DNA from: Pseudomonas fluorescens
GTDB taxonomy: Bacteria; Pseudomonadota; Gammaproteobacteria; Pseudomonadales; Pseudomonadaceae
DNA length: 64,000 bases
NCBI RefSeq assembly: GCF_001623525.1
Contig: NZ_CP015225.1
Location: 4,538,501-4,602,500, forward strand
Reading direction: 5' to 3'
The notes under the pieces are model-generated. The model was not told the DNA's origin. It saw only the letters and a program-made list of their open reading frames with translations, and did no database searches. Below, one piece after another: positions 55,772-63,710 of this stretch. Position 1 is the stretch's first letter. Each line of letters starts with the position of its first letter. The translations under genes and the position numbers were made by a program.

Positions 55772-56554
55772 TCAGAACGCCGGCAGTACCGCGCCGCTGT
55801 ATTTCTTCTCGATGAACGCCTTCACTTCAGGGCTGGTCAGGGCCTTGGCCAGCTTCTGGATGGCCGGGCTGTCCTTGTTGTCCGGACGGGCCACCAGGAA
55901 GTTGACGTAAGGCGAATCCGCGCCTTCGATTACCAGTGCGTCCTTGGCTGGGTTAAGACCCGCTTCCAGGGCATAGTTGGTGTTGATCAGGTCCAGGTCG
56001 ACCTGGTCCAGCACGCGCGGCAGCATGGCCGACTCCAGTTCCTTGAACTTGAAGTTGTGCGGGTTCTTGGCGATATCTTTCGGGGTCGCCAGAGCGTTTT
56101 TCGGGTCTTTCAACTCGATCAGCCCAGCCTTCTGCAGCAGGATCAGGGCACGGCCGCTGTTGCTGCCTTCGTTTGGCAATGCGATGGTCGCGCCATTCGG
56201 CAGATCAGCCAGTTTTTTGTACTTCTTCGAGTAGCCGCCGAACGGTTCGACGTGAACGCCGATCACGGTCACCAGATGGGTGCCTTTGCCTTCGTTGAAG
56301 TTCGTCAGGTACGGCAGGGTCTGGAAGTAGTTGGCGTCCAGGCGCTTCTGATCAACCTGTACGTTGGGTTGGACGTAGTCGGTGAAGACCTTGATTTCCA
56401 GGTCCACACCTTCTTTGGCCAGGGCCGGCTTGATCAGCTCGAGGATTTCAGCGTGGGGTACCGGGGTGGCGGCCACGACCAGTTTTTCCGCGGCCTGGGC
56501 CAGGCCAGAGGCCAGGGCTGCCGCCAATGCGGTGAACAACAGAACCTTTTTCAT
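55772..56554 (-). CDS. metQ: Methionine-binding protein MetQ
   Basis: The 260-residue protein has a Sec signal (MKKVLLFTALAAALASGLAQA) and the NlpA/MetQ fold: VVAATPVPHAEILELIKPAL, the DANYFQTLPYLTNFN motif, and NEGSNSGRALILLQKAGLI. There is no lipobox cysteine, so it is probably free in the periplasm. No metN or metI gene is adjacent; it may use the MetNI-type importer at 25.8 kb or another one in the genome. An upstream TTATTCCTTAA motif suggests sulfur control. Confidence 0.9.
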   Translation of the reverse strand: MKKVLLFTALAAALASGLAQAAEKLVVAATPVPHAEILELIKPALAKEGVDLEIKVFTDYVQPNVQVDQKRLDANYFQTLPYLTNFNEGKGTHLVTVIGVHVEPFGGYSKKYKKLADLPNGATIALPNEGSNSGRALILLQKAGLIELKDPKNALATPKDIAKNPHNFKFKELESAMLPRVLDQVDLDLINTNYALEAGLNPAKDALVIEGADSPYVNFLVARPDNKDSPAIQKLAKALTSPEVKAFIEKKYSGAVLPAF

Positions 56555-56656
56555 GCGGTGTCCTTATCGAAAATCACTGTCGTCATGGACGACGGCCAAA
56601 AGTGGAGTGCCAGTGAAGTGCTATCGCTGGCGTGATGCGGACAATACCGACATTTT

Positions 56657-56673
56657 TTATTCCTTAACAATAT
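56657..56673. promoter_or_regulatory. TTATTCCTTAACAATAT motif upstream of metQ
   Basis: In the AT-rich region 100-120 bases before metQ. The core TTATTCCTTAA recurs exactly, on the minus strand, at 58448-58465 upstream of the hydrolase/SfnR-like operon. Candidate CysB-type or other sulfur-response site by context only. Confidence 0.4.
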
Positions 56674-56723
56674 CTTTTGTTCAAGTTCATATTCATTTTC
56701 CTCATATAGCTAACACCGTTTTT

Positions 56724-56815
56724 GTGGCGAGGGAGCTTGCTCCCGCTCGGTTGCGCAGCAACCGCAAGATCTTGGGGCCGCTACGCAGCCCAGCGGGAGC
56801 AAGCTCCCTCGCCAC
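56724..56815. repeat. REPIN, identical to the copy at 60319
   Basis: This 92-base GTGGCGAGGGAGC-family REPIN is the same at every base as the one at 60319-60410, spacer included, which points to recent copying. Confidence 0.95.
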
Positions 56816-56834
56816 AAGAGCGGGTCAGCCACAC

Positions 56835-57770
56835 TTACAGCGTCGAGCCCAATCGACTGAGCAGCACCTTGAGTGCGGCACGCTCACCTTCCGATCCCCC
56901 TGCGATGACCTGCGCCACTTGCTGCTCGATCAGTTCAGGCACTGAAGGCTGGGGCGGCAAATTCAGGTGCTCGGGTAAAATCTCGTCACCGGTGCTGACC
57001 AGCAACGCGAAGTGAATGACATTTTCCAGCTCGCGGGTGTTGCCCGGCCAACTGTGCCGCTCGAGGGCGTACTGCGCCGCTTCACTGATCAGTGGCACGC
57101 TGAGACCGAGTCGCTGGCTGTAGATGCCCAGGAAATATTCGGCCAGGGACAGGATATCGCCCACCCGCTCACGCAGGGCCGGCAGTTCCAGTTGGCCTTC
57201 GCCAAGGTAATGGTAGAGCCGCTCGTGGAATTTCCCGGCCGCCACCGCTTGCGCCAGGTCGATGCTGGTCGCTGCCACCAGGCGGACATCTACCGGGCTG
57301 GGCTGATGCGCCCCCACACGGGTGACTTCATGGTTTTCCAGGGCCGCCAGCAATTTGATCTGGATCGGCAGCGGCAAATCACCGATTTCATCCAGGTAAA
57401 GGGTGCCGCCGTTGGCCGAACCAAACCAACCGGCCCGGCTGCTGGCCGAACCGCTGTAGCTGCCGGCGGCATAGCCGAACAGTTCGGCGTCGGCGTAGGT
57501 CGGGCTGATGGCGCCACAGTTGACCGACACAAACAACCCACCGCGATCACTTTCGCGATGGATATGTCGAGCCAGCAGTTCCTTGCCGCTACCGGTTTCA
57601 CCCCGTATCAGCACCGAGACCGCACGTGGCGCCAGTTGCTCCAACGCCTGGCGCAACTGCCGCGAACGTGGATCGACGAACACCAGCGCCTTGGCGCGAA
57701 TGCTCAGGGGGCTTTTTTCCGCATCGGGAAAGGTCAGCAAGGGCTGACCGAAGGTTTCATGCAAACTCAT
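56835..57770 (-). CDS. SfnR-like sigma54-activator AAA+ protein with altered GAFTGA loop
   Basis: The 311-residue protein is an enhancer-binding-protein AAA+ domain with no N-terminal sensor: Walker A GETGSGKE (57-64), Walker B TLYLDE (123-128), and sensor II WPGNTREL (241-248). The sigma54-contact loop reads GSYSGS (103-108) where GAFTGA is expected. After residue 275 only about 35 residues remain and no Fis-type helix-turn-helix is evident. The SRAGWF-x(3)-NGGTLYLDEIGDLPL stretch is as in the SfnR group of sulfur regulators. It follows the hydrolase gene by 46 bases on the same strand. It may be an impaired or dedicated co-regulator. Confidence 0.75.
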   Translation of the reverse strand: MSLHETFGQPLLTFPDAEKSPLSIRAKALVFVDPRSRQLRQALEQLAPRAVSVLIRGETGSGKELLARHIHRESDRGGLFVSVNCGAISPTYADAELFGYAAGSYSGSASSRAGWFGSANGGTLYLDEIGDLPLPIQIKLLAALENHEVTRVGAHQPSPVDVRLVAATSIDLAQAVAAGKFHERLYHYLGEGQLELPALRERVGDILSLAEYFLGIYSQRLGLSVPLISEAAQYALERHSWPGNTRELENVIHFALLVSTGDEILPEHLNLPPQPSVPELIEQQVAQVIAGGSEGERAALKVLLSRLGSTL

Positions 57771-57816
57771 GGCAGGCTCCCGCCCCAGACCGCCGGGAGA
57801 CGGGGGGCGCTAAAAT

Positions 57817-58398
57817 TCAGGCGCGACGCAGGGCGTGATGCTCCATGCGGTTTTGCAGGCGATAGAGGTAAGCGAAACCCTGCTCCCAACGCTGGTGACC
57901 GGACTTCACGTTGATATGCCCCGCCCCGGACAGAATCCCGGCCTCGGCGCCCCAGTTGCGGGCCAGTTCCAGGGCGCGCGGAGCGCTCACGGCGGCGTCG
58001 TTGTCGGAGCTGACCACTTGGCTTGGGAACGGCAACAGATCAGTGGGAATCGGCGCAAAATTACGCAATGCCGGAGCGCAGGCTGGCCGCTCCACATCCG
58101 CTGGCGCCACCAGCAACGCCCCGCGCACTTGGCGCAGAAACTGCACCGGCGCGGTGGCGGCCCAATGGGCCACCGTGATGCAACCCAAGCTATGGGCAAT
58201 CAGGATCACTGGCGTGCTGTCGGCGGCCACGGCCTCGGCCAACGCCGCGACCCAGTCTTCACGCCGGGGCGTCAACCAGTCGGCCTGCTCGACCCGCGCG
58301 CTGTTGGGCAGGCTGTTCTGCCAGTGGGTTTGCCAATGATTTTCCGGCGATCCTTGCCAGCCCGGCACAATCAGGTAGCGAATCGATTCGTTGCGCAT
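57817..58398 (-). CDS. RBBP9/YdeN-type alpha/beta hydrolase
   Basis: The 193-residue serine hydrolase has the family N-terminus YLIVPGWQGSPENHWQTHW, nucleophile S70 in IAHSLGC, an acid in SSDND (131-134) and H161 in GAGHINVKSG. RBBP9/YdeN proteins are small serine hydrolases of unclear natural substrate. It is the upstream gene of a pair with the SfnR-like protein and has an AT-rich promoter region with the TTATTCCTTAA motif. Confidence 0.88.
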   Translation of the reverse strand: MRNESIRYLIVPGWQGSPENHWQTHWQNSLPNSARVEQADWLTPRREDWVAALAEAVAADSTPVILIAHSLGCITVAHWAATAPVQFLRQVRGALLVAPADVERPACAPALRNFAPIPTDLLPFPSQVVSSDNDAAVSAPRALELARNWGAEAGILSGAGHINVKSGHQRWEQGFAYLYRLQNRMEHHALRRA

Positions 58399-58447
58399 GG
58401 GTGCTCTCCTGCGTGTCTGTTCCCGGACGAGTATAGGGAGGAGAGCT

Positions 58448-58465
58448 ATATTATTTAAGGAATAA
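58448..58465. promoter_or_regulatory. TTATTCCTTAA motif (minus strand) upstream of hydrolase operon
   Basis: Minus-strand reading TTATTCCTTAAATAATAT lies about 50 bases before the hydrolase start in AT-rich DNA; the first 11 bases equal the metQ upstream motif. A TATACT sequence on the minus strand near 58430 may be the -10. Confidence 0.4.
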
Positions 58466-58506
58466 GAAGCTATTTATTAAGACAAAAAAGAAATATCAAC
58501 TCAAGT

Positions 58507-58593
58507 CTGTGAGAGCGAGCTTGCTCACGGTAGCGTCAGGTCCGTTACATCAATGTTGACTGACAGTCCGCCATCGCGAGCAAGCTCGCACAG
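58507..58593. repeat. Degenerate REPIN, TGTGGGAGCGAGC family
   Basis: Left copy CTGTGAGAGCGAGCTTGCTC and right copy GAGCAAGCTCGCACAG have several changes and a deletion, so it is older than most in the window. Confidence 0.8.
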
Positions 58594-58607
58594 GAATTGC
58601 GTCGGTC

Positions 58608-58853
58608 TCACTCGCTACGGCCCTTGCGCAACAACACATCCAACTGGTCTATCACCTCCGCCCAGTCCGCATCTTCGAGGATCTCGTCGCGCAGCATTTG
58701 CCGCTGGCCCTCGCTCCAGAAAAACGCATCGGCCAGGTGCAGCCCAGGCTTGAGGGGTGAATGGCTGGTGATAAATTTATCAATGCCCTCAGCGTCATCG
58801 GGCAAGCCCAGTTGCTTGAATAATGAGGAAAGAGGGTGAATTGGGGTTTCCAT
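58608..58853 (-). CDS. DUF2789 family small protein
   Basis: The 81-residue acidic protein (METPIHPLSSLFKQLGLPDD...) has the DUF2789 pattern with a central LADAFFWSEGQRQMLRDEI and the closing EDADWAEVIDQLDVLLRK. Function is unknown. AGGAGG 6 bases before the ATG is one of the best ribosome sites in the window, which supports a real gene. Confidence 0.85.
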   Translation of the reverse strand: METPIHPLSSLFKQLGLPDDAEGIDKFITSHSPLKPGLHLADAFFWSEGQRQMLRDEILEDADWAEVIDQLDVLLRKGRSE

Positions 58854-59001
58854 ACGGGCCTCCTGAACATAATGGAGATGGCGGGGTGTTTATCCGCAGT
58901 CTAGCCCCTCGACGACCGCCAGACTGATCAAAATTCAATCAACCCTCGACTCGACTAGACTTTGAATAACATCCCGACGAATACACGTTGCGGAGGGTCC
59001 T

Positions 59002-59526
59002 GTGAACATTCACTGGTTGACGGTTGCGCTGCTGGCGATCAGCGGACCTGTGCTCGGCGCCGATGGCCTCGTGCTGCCAGGCACCGATTCCCTGGGTTTC
59101 TGGCTGGTTGCCGTTGGCGTGGCCTTGCTGGTCTTCGAGGCGGCCCTGCCCAATTACGGTGTCGCGGGGCTGGGTGGCATTGTCCTGTGTGTGATTGGCG
59201 CGGTCATCCTGACCAACGCCGATATACCGGCTCCCCTGATGCTCGGCCTGGGCCTGGCCAGCGCCTTGCTGCTGATCGTCCTGTTGGTCCGTGCGTTGAA
59301 AACACGACCGCGCCAGCCGGTCAGCGGCGATGCGGCGCTATTGGGCAGCGTCACGATGGTGACCGCGTTGCAGGCCGGCAATCATCATCATGGCTGGGTC
59401 CAGTTGGAAGGCGAACGCTGGCAGGTGGCAAGCGCAACGCCGCTGCGGCCTGGGCAAGCGGTGCGAGTCATCACCCGCAAGGGTTTGCTGTTGGAAGTGG
59501 CCCCCGCTGATTCACAAGGAGTCTGA
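59002..59526 (+). CDS. NfeD-family membrane protein
   Basis: The 174-residue protein has a possible signal or first membrane segment, three further hydrophobic segments (about 32-52, 54-72, 76-95) and a C-terminal OB-fold domain (about 110-168, GSVTMVTAL ... [19 protein letters not shown]). NfeD proteins pair with SPFH/slipin proteins and are thought to modulate membrane microdomains. GTG 59002 has GGAGG 5 bases upstream. The slipin gene starts 1 base after its stop. Confidence 0.9.
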   Translation: MNIHWLTVALLAISGPVLGADGLVLPGTDSLGFWLVAVGVALLVFEAALPNYGVAGLGGIVLCVIGAVILTNADIPAPLMLGLGLASALLLIVLLVRALKTRPRQPVSGDAALLGSVTMVTALQAGNHHHGWVQLEGERWQVASATPLRPGQAVRVITRKGLLLEVAPADSQGV

Positions 59527-59527
59527 G

Positions 59528-60289
59528 ATGGGCATGCAAATCGGTTTTGTGCTGCTGTTGTTACTGTTGATTGCACTGGCGGGTGCGACGTTCCGGATCC
59601 TGCGCGAATACGAACGAGCGGTGGTGTTCCAGCTCGGTCGGTTCTGGCAGGTCAAGGGGCCAGGATTGATCCTGCTGATTCCGGTGGTGCAGCAGATGAT
59701 CCGCGTCGACCTGCGCACCATTGTCCTCGACGTGCCGCCCCAGGACGTGATCACCCGCGACAACGTTTCGGTGAAGGTCAACGCGGTGCTGTATTTCCGC
59801 GTGCTCGATCCGCAGAAAGCCATCATCCAGGTCGAAAACTTCCTCATGGCCACCAGCCAACTGGCCCAGACCACCTTGCGCGCGGTCCTCGGCAAGCATG
59901 ACCTGGACCAACTGCTGGCCGAGCGCGAGCAATTGAACGGCGACATCCAGCAAGTGCTCGACGCCCAGACCGATGCCTGGGGCATCAAGGTGGCAAATGT
60001 CGAGATCAAGCACGTGGACCTCAACGAATCGATGATCCGCGCCATCGCCCGCCAAGCCGAAGCCGAGCGCGAACGCCGGGCCAAGGTGATCCACGCCGAA
60101 GGCGAGCTGCAGGCCTCGGAAAAACTCATGCAGGCCGCCGAAATGCTCGGCCGCCAGCCAGGGGCCATGCAGTTGCGCTACATGCAGACGCTGGGCTCGA
60201 TTGCCGGGGATAAAAGCTCCACCATCGTCTTCCCCTTGCCGATCGAGTTGCTCAAGGGAATGGCGGAGTTGTCACCCAACAAGCCGTGA
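59528..60289 (+). CDS. Slipin (SPFH/stomatin-like) protein
   Basis: The 253-residue protein has an N-terminal membrane anchor ([19 protein letters not shown]), the SPFH core ([52 protein letters not shown] segment) and a C-terminal coiled coil ([20 protein letters not shown]). AAGGAG before ATG 59528 decides the start. With NfeD it forms the conserved pair; bacterial slipins are associated with membrane quality control. Confidence 0.92.
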   Translation: MGMQIGFVLLLLLLIALAGATFRILREYERAVVFQLGRFWQVKGPGLILLIPVVQQMIRVDLRTIVLDVPPQDVITRDNVSVKVNAVLYFRVLDPQKAIIQVENFLMATSQLAQTTLRAVLGKHDLDQLLAEREQLNGDIQQVLDAQTDAWGIKVANVEIKHVDLNESMIRAIARQAEAERERRAKVIHAEGELQASEKLMQAAEMLGRQPGAMQLRYMQTLGSIAGDKSSTIVFPLPIELLKGMAELSPNKP

Positions 60290-60318
60290 TGGATTAGGCA
60301 AGGCACAAGCAAGCCCCT

Positions 60319-60410
60319 GTGGCGAGGGAGCTTGCTCCCGCTCGGTTGCGCAGCAACCGCAAGATCTTGGGGCCGCTACGCAGCCCAGCGGGAGCAAGCT
60401 CCCTCGCCAC
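60319..60410. repeat. REPIN, identical to the copy at 56724
   Basis: Same 92 bases as 56724-56815, 3.6 kb away, in the gap between the slipin gene and the convergent sulfotransferase. Confidence 0.95.
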
Positions 60411-60425
60411 AGGACACTCCTGAAT

Positions 60426-61370
60426 TCAAGACCTTCTCAAACACTCGAGCGCCTCGTAAGGCCCCTGCGCCCAGCGCATGACCCGCTCCCGCAACAACAC
60501 CGAAGCCTCGCGGCGCTTGTCCTCGCTATCGCCAACAAACGCCTGCGCCGGCTGCTTGGCATGCTGCCCCACTGCGGCGAACACTTGCCTGCCTTGCTCC
60601 TCATCAAGCCGGAAAAACGCCGCCAGTTTGCCCGTCATCACCTCGGGCAGTTCCGTGTAGTTGACCGCCATTGCACCCAATACCTGACAGTGGTCCAAAC
60701 CCGTCGCCAACAACTGCCCCACCCGGCGCGAGATGAAATCTTCCGGGCTACTGAACGGCAACCCATCGTCCAGCACACTCGTCCCGATCATCCCCGGCAC
60801 CATGTGCAGGCCAGGACGACGCAGATGGGAGACGGCGATTTCCAAAGGGTCGCGGTACAGGAACAGCCAGGGGGTGTCGGGAAAACATTCTCGCAACAGC
60901 GCCAACTCACCGATGTTCCAGGCGTCGAGCTTGACCACCAGCCGTTGCTCCACGCCTCGTCGGCGCTGCCCATAGGCCGACATCAAGCCCTTGAGCGCCA
61001 CGCACCGCTCGGGCGATGGCAAATCACTGCGCAGCAATGTATCCAGGGGCGGTGGTTCCGAAATGACGATGTGATCGTCCAATTGGGCAAGCATCTGGCT
61101 GATCAATGTCGAGCCGCAACGGGAGGCATGGAAAATGAATGCGCTGGGCTCCAGTCCCGGGGTTTGTCGTTGCCACTGACCGAGGGCGTCCAAGGGAGTC
61201 CGGCGACGGAACACCTGGTTGAAAGGCAGGCGCAGGGCGTCTTCCACCGCATCGCCAAAGAACGGCTGTGACAGTCGCGCGTCGCCGAACCAGCACCAAT
61301 CGACCCACCACTGCCCAGCCTCTTGCCACACGCGGATCGGCAGCCAGCCGTCCAGGTTCAGGCTTTCCAC
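60426..61370 (-). CDS. PAPS-dependent sulfotransferase-family protein
   Basis: The protein of 314 residues (from GTG 61370) has the 5'-phosphosulfate loop IFHASRCGSTLISQMLAQL and the 3'-phosphate site FLYRDPLEIAVSHLRRPG, so it should transfer sulfate from PAPS to a hydroxyl or amine acceptor. GGAGAG 4 bases before the GTG supports the start, which overlaps the dioxygenase gene by 13 bases. The neighbouring hydroxylase-like gene could make the hydroxyl to be sulfated. The acceptor is unknown. Confidence 0.85.
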   Translation of the reverse strand: MESLNLDGWLPIRVWQEAGQWWVDWCWFGDARLSQPFFGDAVEDALRLPFNQVFRRRTPLDALGQWQRQTPGLEPSAFIFHASRCGSTLISQMLAQLDDHIVISEPPPLDTLLRSDLPSPERCVALKGLMSAYGQRRRGVEQRLVVKLDAWNIGELALLRECFPDTPWLFLYRDPLEIAVSHLRRPGLHMVPGMIGTSVLDDGLPFSSPEDFISRRVGQLLATGLDHCQVLGAMAVNYTELPEVMTGKLAAFFRLDEEQGRQVFAAVGQHAKQPAQAFVGDSEDKRREASVLLRERVMRWAQGPYEALECLRRS

Positions 61371-62143
61371 TGGTCTCTCCACTGCCGGCGACCGTTGCGC
61401 ATGGCCGCCCGGAGTTCTTGCGCAGTGAAGTGCAGGCCTTGTCCGGCACCCAGCGCAATTGCGCACTCAATGAAAGCGTCTACGTCATGCACGCTCTGCA
61501 AGGTTCGGGCGAATTGGATATCAGTTTCTACGTGCTGCTGAAAACGGGCGAAGTCGCTACGCCCGCCGCCAGCTGCCGGTGTAGTGGGCACCCCAGCGGC
61601 AATTTGCCGCTCCAACCAGGGCCCCGGGCGGCAATCGAGCACCAGATGAACTCTGGGCTCGGCACTGCGGTTATCGACGCGATGAGGTCGCGACAAGTCG
61701 AGAAACCAGCACTCGCCCGCAGCCATAGGCACACGCTGGTCATCCAGCCAGAAGTCCACTTGCGGCGGGCTGAGCAGCGGAATGTGCAAGCGCAGATCGG
61801 CGTCCGGCCCGCCCAGGTCATAGTCACGATGCTCGTGGATGCACCCTCCCGGCCCGAGCCGCAATAGCCGGGCCGAGACGATCTCCAGGGAGCAATCACG
61901 CAACGCTTCGCGCCAACGACGATCCTCTGACCAAGGCGCGCGCGTCACAGGCAGACCGCGCCCGGGAGACAACTCGGTCAAGGCATCGACCGCCGAAATC
62001 AGCGCCACCCCGCTCCAGTCGCCGCTGTAATAGGCACTGTTGAAATGCCCCTGCCAGCGCTCGTCTTCAATGGCGGCCAGTGCCTGCAACAGTAACGGCA
62101 GGTTCACCACCACCGGCAGCCGGGAAAACGCCGGGCGCGTCAT
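61358..62143 (-). CDS. Aspartyl/asparaginyl beta-hydroxylase-like dioxygenase
   Basis: The 261-residue protein has the AspH-type double-stranded beta-helix: iron-site IHEHRDYD (102-109), LRLHIPLLSPP, ECWFLDLSRPHRVDN (144-158) and RVHLVLD (164-170). These enzymes use Fe(II) and 2-oxoglutarate to hydroxylate Asp/Asn in proteins or peptides, and some act on lipids (LpxO) or small molecules. A C-terminal tail of about 80 residues extends past the core. It lies 12 bases after the TolC-like gene and overlaps the sulfotransferase start. Confidence 0.82.
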   Translation of the reverse strand: MTRPAFSRLPVVVNLPLLLQALAAIEDERWQGHFNSAYYSGDWSGVALISAVDALTELSPGRGLPVTRAPWSEDRRWREALRDCSLEIVSARLLRLGPGGCIHEHRDYDLGGPDADLRLHIPLLSPPQVDFWLDDQRVPMAAGECWFLDLSRPHRVDNRSAEPRVHLVLDCRPGPWLERQIAAGVPTTPAAGGGRSDFARFQQHVETDIQFARTLQSVHDVDAFIECAIALGAGQGLHFTAQELRAAMRNGRRQWRDQWKA

Positions 62144-62155
62144 GCCAGCGCCCGG

Positions 62156-63670
62156 TTACTGAGTCACCGCAGCCGTCGTCGACACCGTGATGTCGCCCTG
62201 GGCCCAGGCCGCTTCACGATTAGCCAGTGCCGTGGCGATCGACTGGACTGCGGTCGATTGCACTTCGTTTGGCAGTGGGTCGAGACCGGCACTGGCAAAG
62301 ATCTGCCCGTAGGCGTTGCGCAGGTCGGCGTAGGCCAGGTCCCGGCGCAGATCGGCCTGCAAGGTATTCAGTTCACCCTGGATCAGATCCAGCTCGCCAA
62401 TGCCCGCGGCCTGGTGACGGCTGCGCAACTGGCCAACGATCTGCCCGTCGATATCCGACAACTGCTGGCTGGTCTTGAACTGGCGCAGCGCTTCGCGATA
62501 GTTGGCGTTGGCGACGTACAACTGCGCCAGCACGGCAATCGACATCGCCTGGCGCCGCGCCGAGGCCACTTCTTCACCGGCCTTGGCCACGTCGATGGCC
62601 GCCGGGGCGGAGATCACGTTGAACAGGTTCCAGGTGACTTTCACACCGTAGTCAGCCCAGCCCTGTTCCACCAGGAACGAGTTGCTGTCGTAATGCCCGC
62701 CGGCGGAAAACTCCAGCCCCGGCAGCAGGCGCAGCATGGCCTTGCGGGTTTCGGCGGCGGTGATGCGGGTCTGGTAATCCTGCTCGCGCAGTTCCGGGCG
62801 GCTGGCCAGGGCTTCCTGTTCGAGACGGGCCAGGTCGACCTTGAGTTCCGGGATGGCGTATTCATCCTGGGTGGCCAGGGTCAGCTCGGTACCCAAGGGC
62901 AAGTTGATCAGGGTCGCCAGTTCGGTCTTGGCCAGGGACAGCGCCCGACGCTGCTCTTCCAGTTGACGGGTCGCCTGGATCAGCGAGCGCTGGTAACCCA
63001 GGGCCTGCACCGGGTCACCAATGCGCTGTTCGCTCATGCTCTGGCTGTTGTCGCGCGCAGCCTCGACCCGGGCCATCAGGCTGTCGATCTGCTTGAGCAA
63101 ACGCTCGGCGGCCATGGCGCGCCAGTAGGCCGAACGCACGTCCTGGACGATGGTGTTGATCACCTTGCGCCGGCGCTCTTGCACGATCAGGCGCTGGTCC
63201 CCGGCCTGCTTGGCGCTGATGTAGCTGACGCCGAAATCGAGCACGTTCCAGACCATGGTCAGGTCCGCCACCTCGCGGTCGCGGTCCTGGGAGGTCGACG
63301 GCTCCAGGGACTGGGTGCCGGTTTCCACGCTCTGGCTGCTGGAGGCGTTGACGTTGTTGCGACCCACATAGCCGGCGTCCAGGGCCATGCGCGGCAGCAT
63401 GTCGAAACTGGCCAGGTCCAACTGACGCTTGGCCAGGGCTTCCTCCATGATCTTCAAGCGGCCTTCGAGGTTGTACTTCACTGCCCGGGCCATGGCCTGG
63501 TGCAGGGTCAGCGGGCCACTGAGCGGCTCCTGATCCTTGTACATATTCTGCAGGTCGGTTCGAGCGCGCTGCTCGCTGACGCTACGCTCGATCGGATCGC
63601 TGGTGACCGCACATCCACTCACCACCAGCGCCAGCAAACTCATACCGAATAACTTCTGACTTCTATTCAT
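62156..63670 (-). CDS. TolC-family outer membrane efflux/secretion lipoprotein
   Basis: The protein of 504 residues starts at ATG 63670 (MNRSQKLFG) and has a lipobox LVVSGC (C19), then two TolC/OEP repeats of long helices and short strands (for example LTLHQAMARAVKYNLEGR and DLARLEQEALASRPELREQD). Such trimeric channels connect inner-membrane exporters or type I secretion ABC systems to the outside. Its place next to a Gly/Ser-rich C-terminus suggests export of that protein. The frame is open to a TTG at 63697. Confidence 0.87.
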   Translation of the reverse strand: MNRSQKLFGMSLLALVVSGCAVTSDPIERSVSEQRARTDLQNMYKDQEPLSGPLTLHQAMARAVKYNLEGRLKIMEEALAKRQLDLASFDMLPRMALDAGYVGRNNVNASSSQSVETGTQSLEPSTSQDRDREVADLTMVWNVLDFGVSYISAKQAGDQRLIVQERRRKVINTIVQDVRSAYWRAMAAERLLKQIDSLMARVEAARDNSQSMSEQRIGDPVQALGYQRSLIQATRQLEEQRRALSLAKTELATLINLPLGTELTLATQDEYAIPELKVDLARLEQEALASRPELREQDYQTRITAAETRKAMLRLLPGLEFSAGGHYDSNSFLVEQGWADYGVKVTWNLFNVISAPAAIDVAKAGEEVASARRQAMSIAVLAQLYVANANYREALRQFKTSQQLSDIDGQIVGQLRSRHQAAGIGELDLIQGELNTLQADLRRDLAYADLRNAYGQIFASAGLDPLPNEVQSTAVQSIATALANREAAWAQGDITVSTTAAVTQ

Positions 63671-63710
63671 TCCCTGGATTGCCCCTGGCTGCCCCAATAT
63701 TTTTTAGAAT

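Noticed and set aside
4084..60410. Recurrent inverted repeats considered as CRISPR arrays or IS ends
   Set aside because: They occur as isolated inverted pairs scattered between genes, not as direct repeats with regular unique spacers, and no cas or transposase gene is present; they are REP/REPIN elements.
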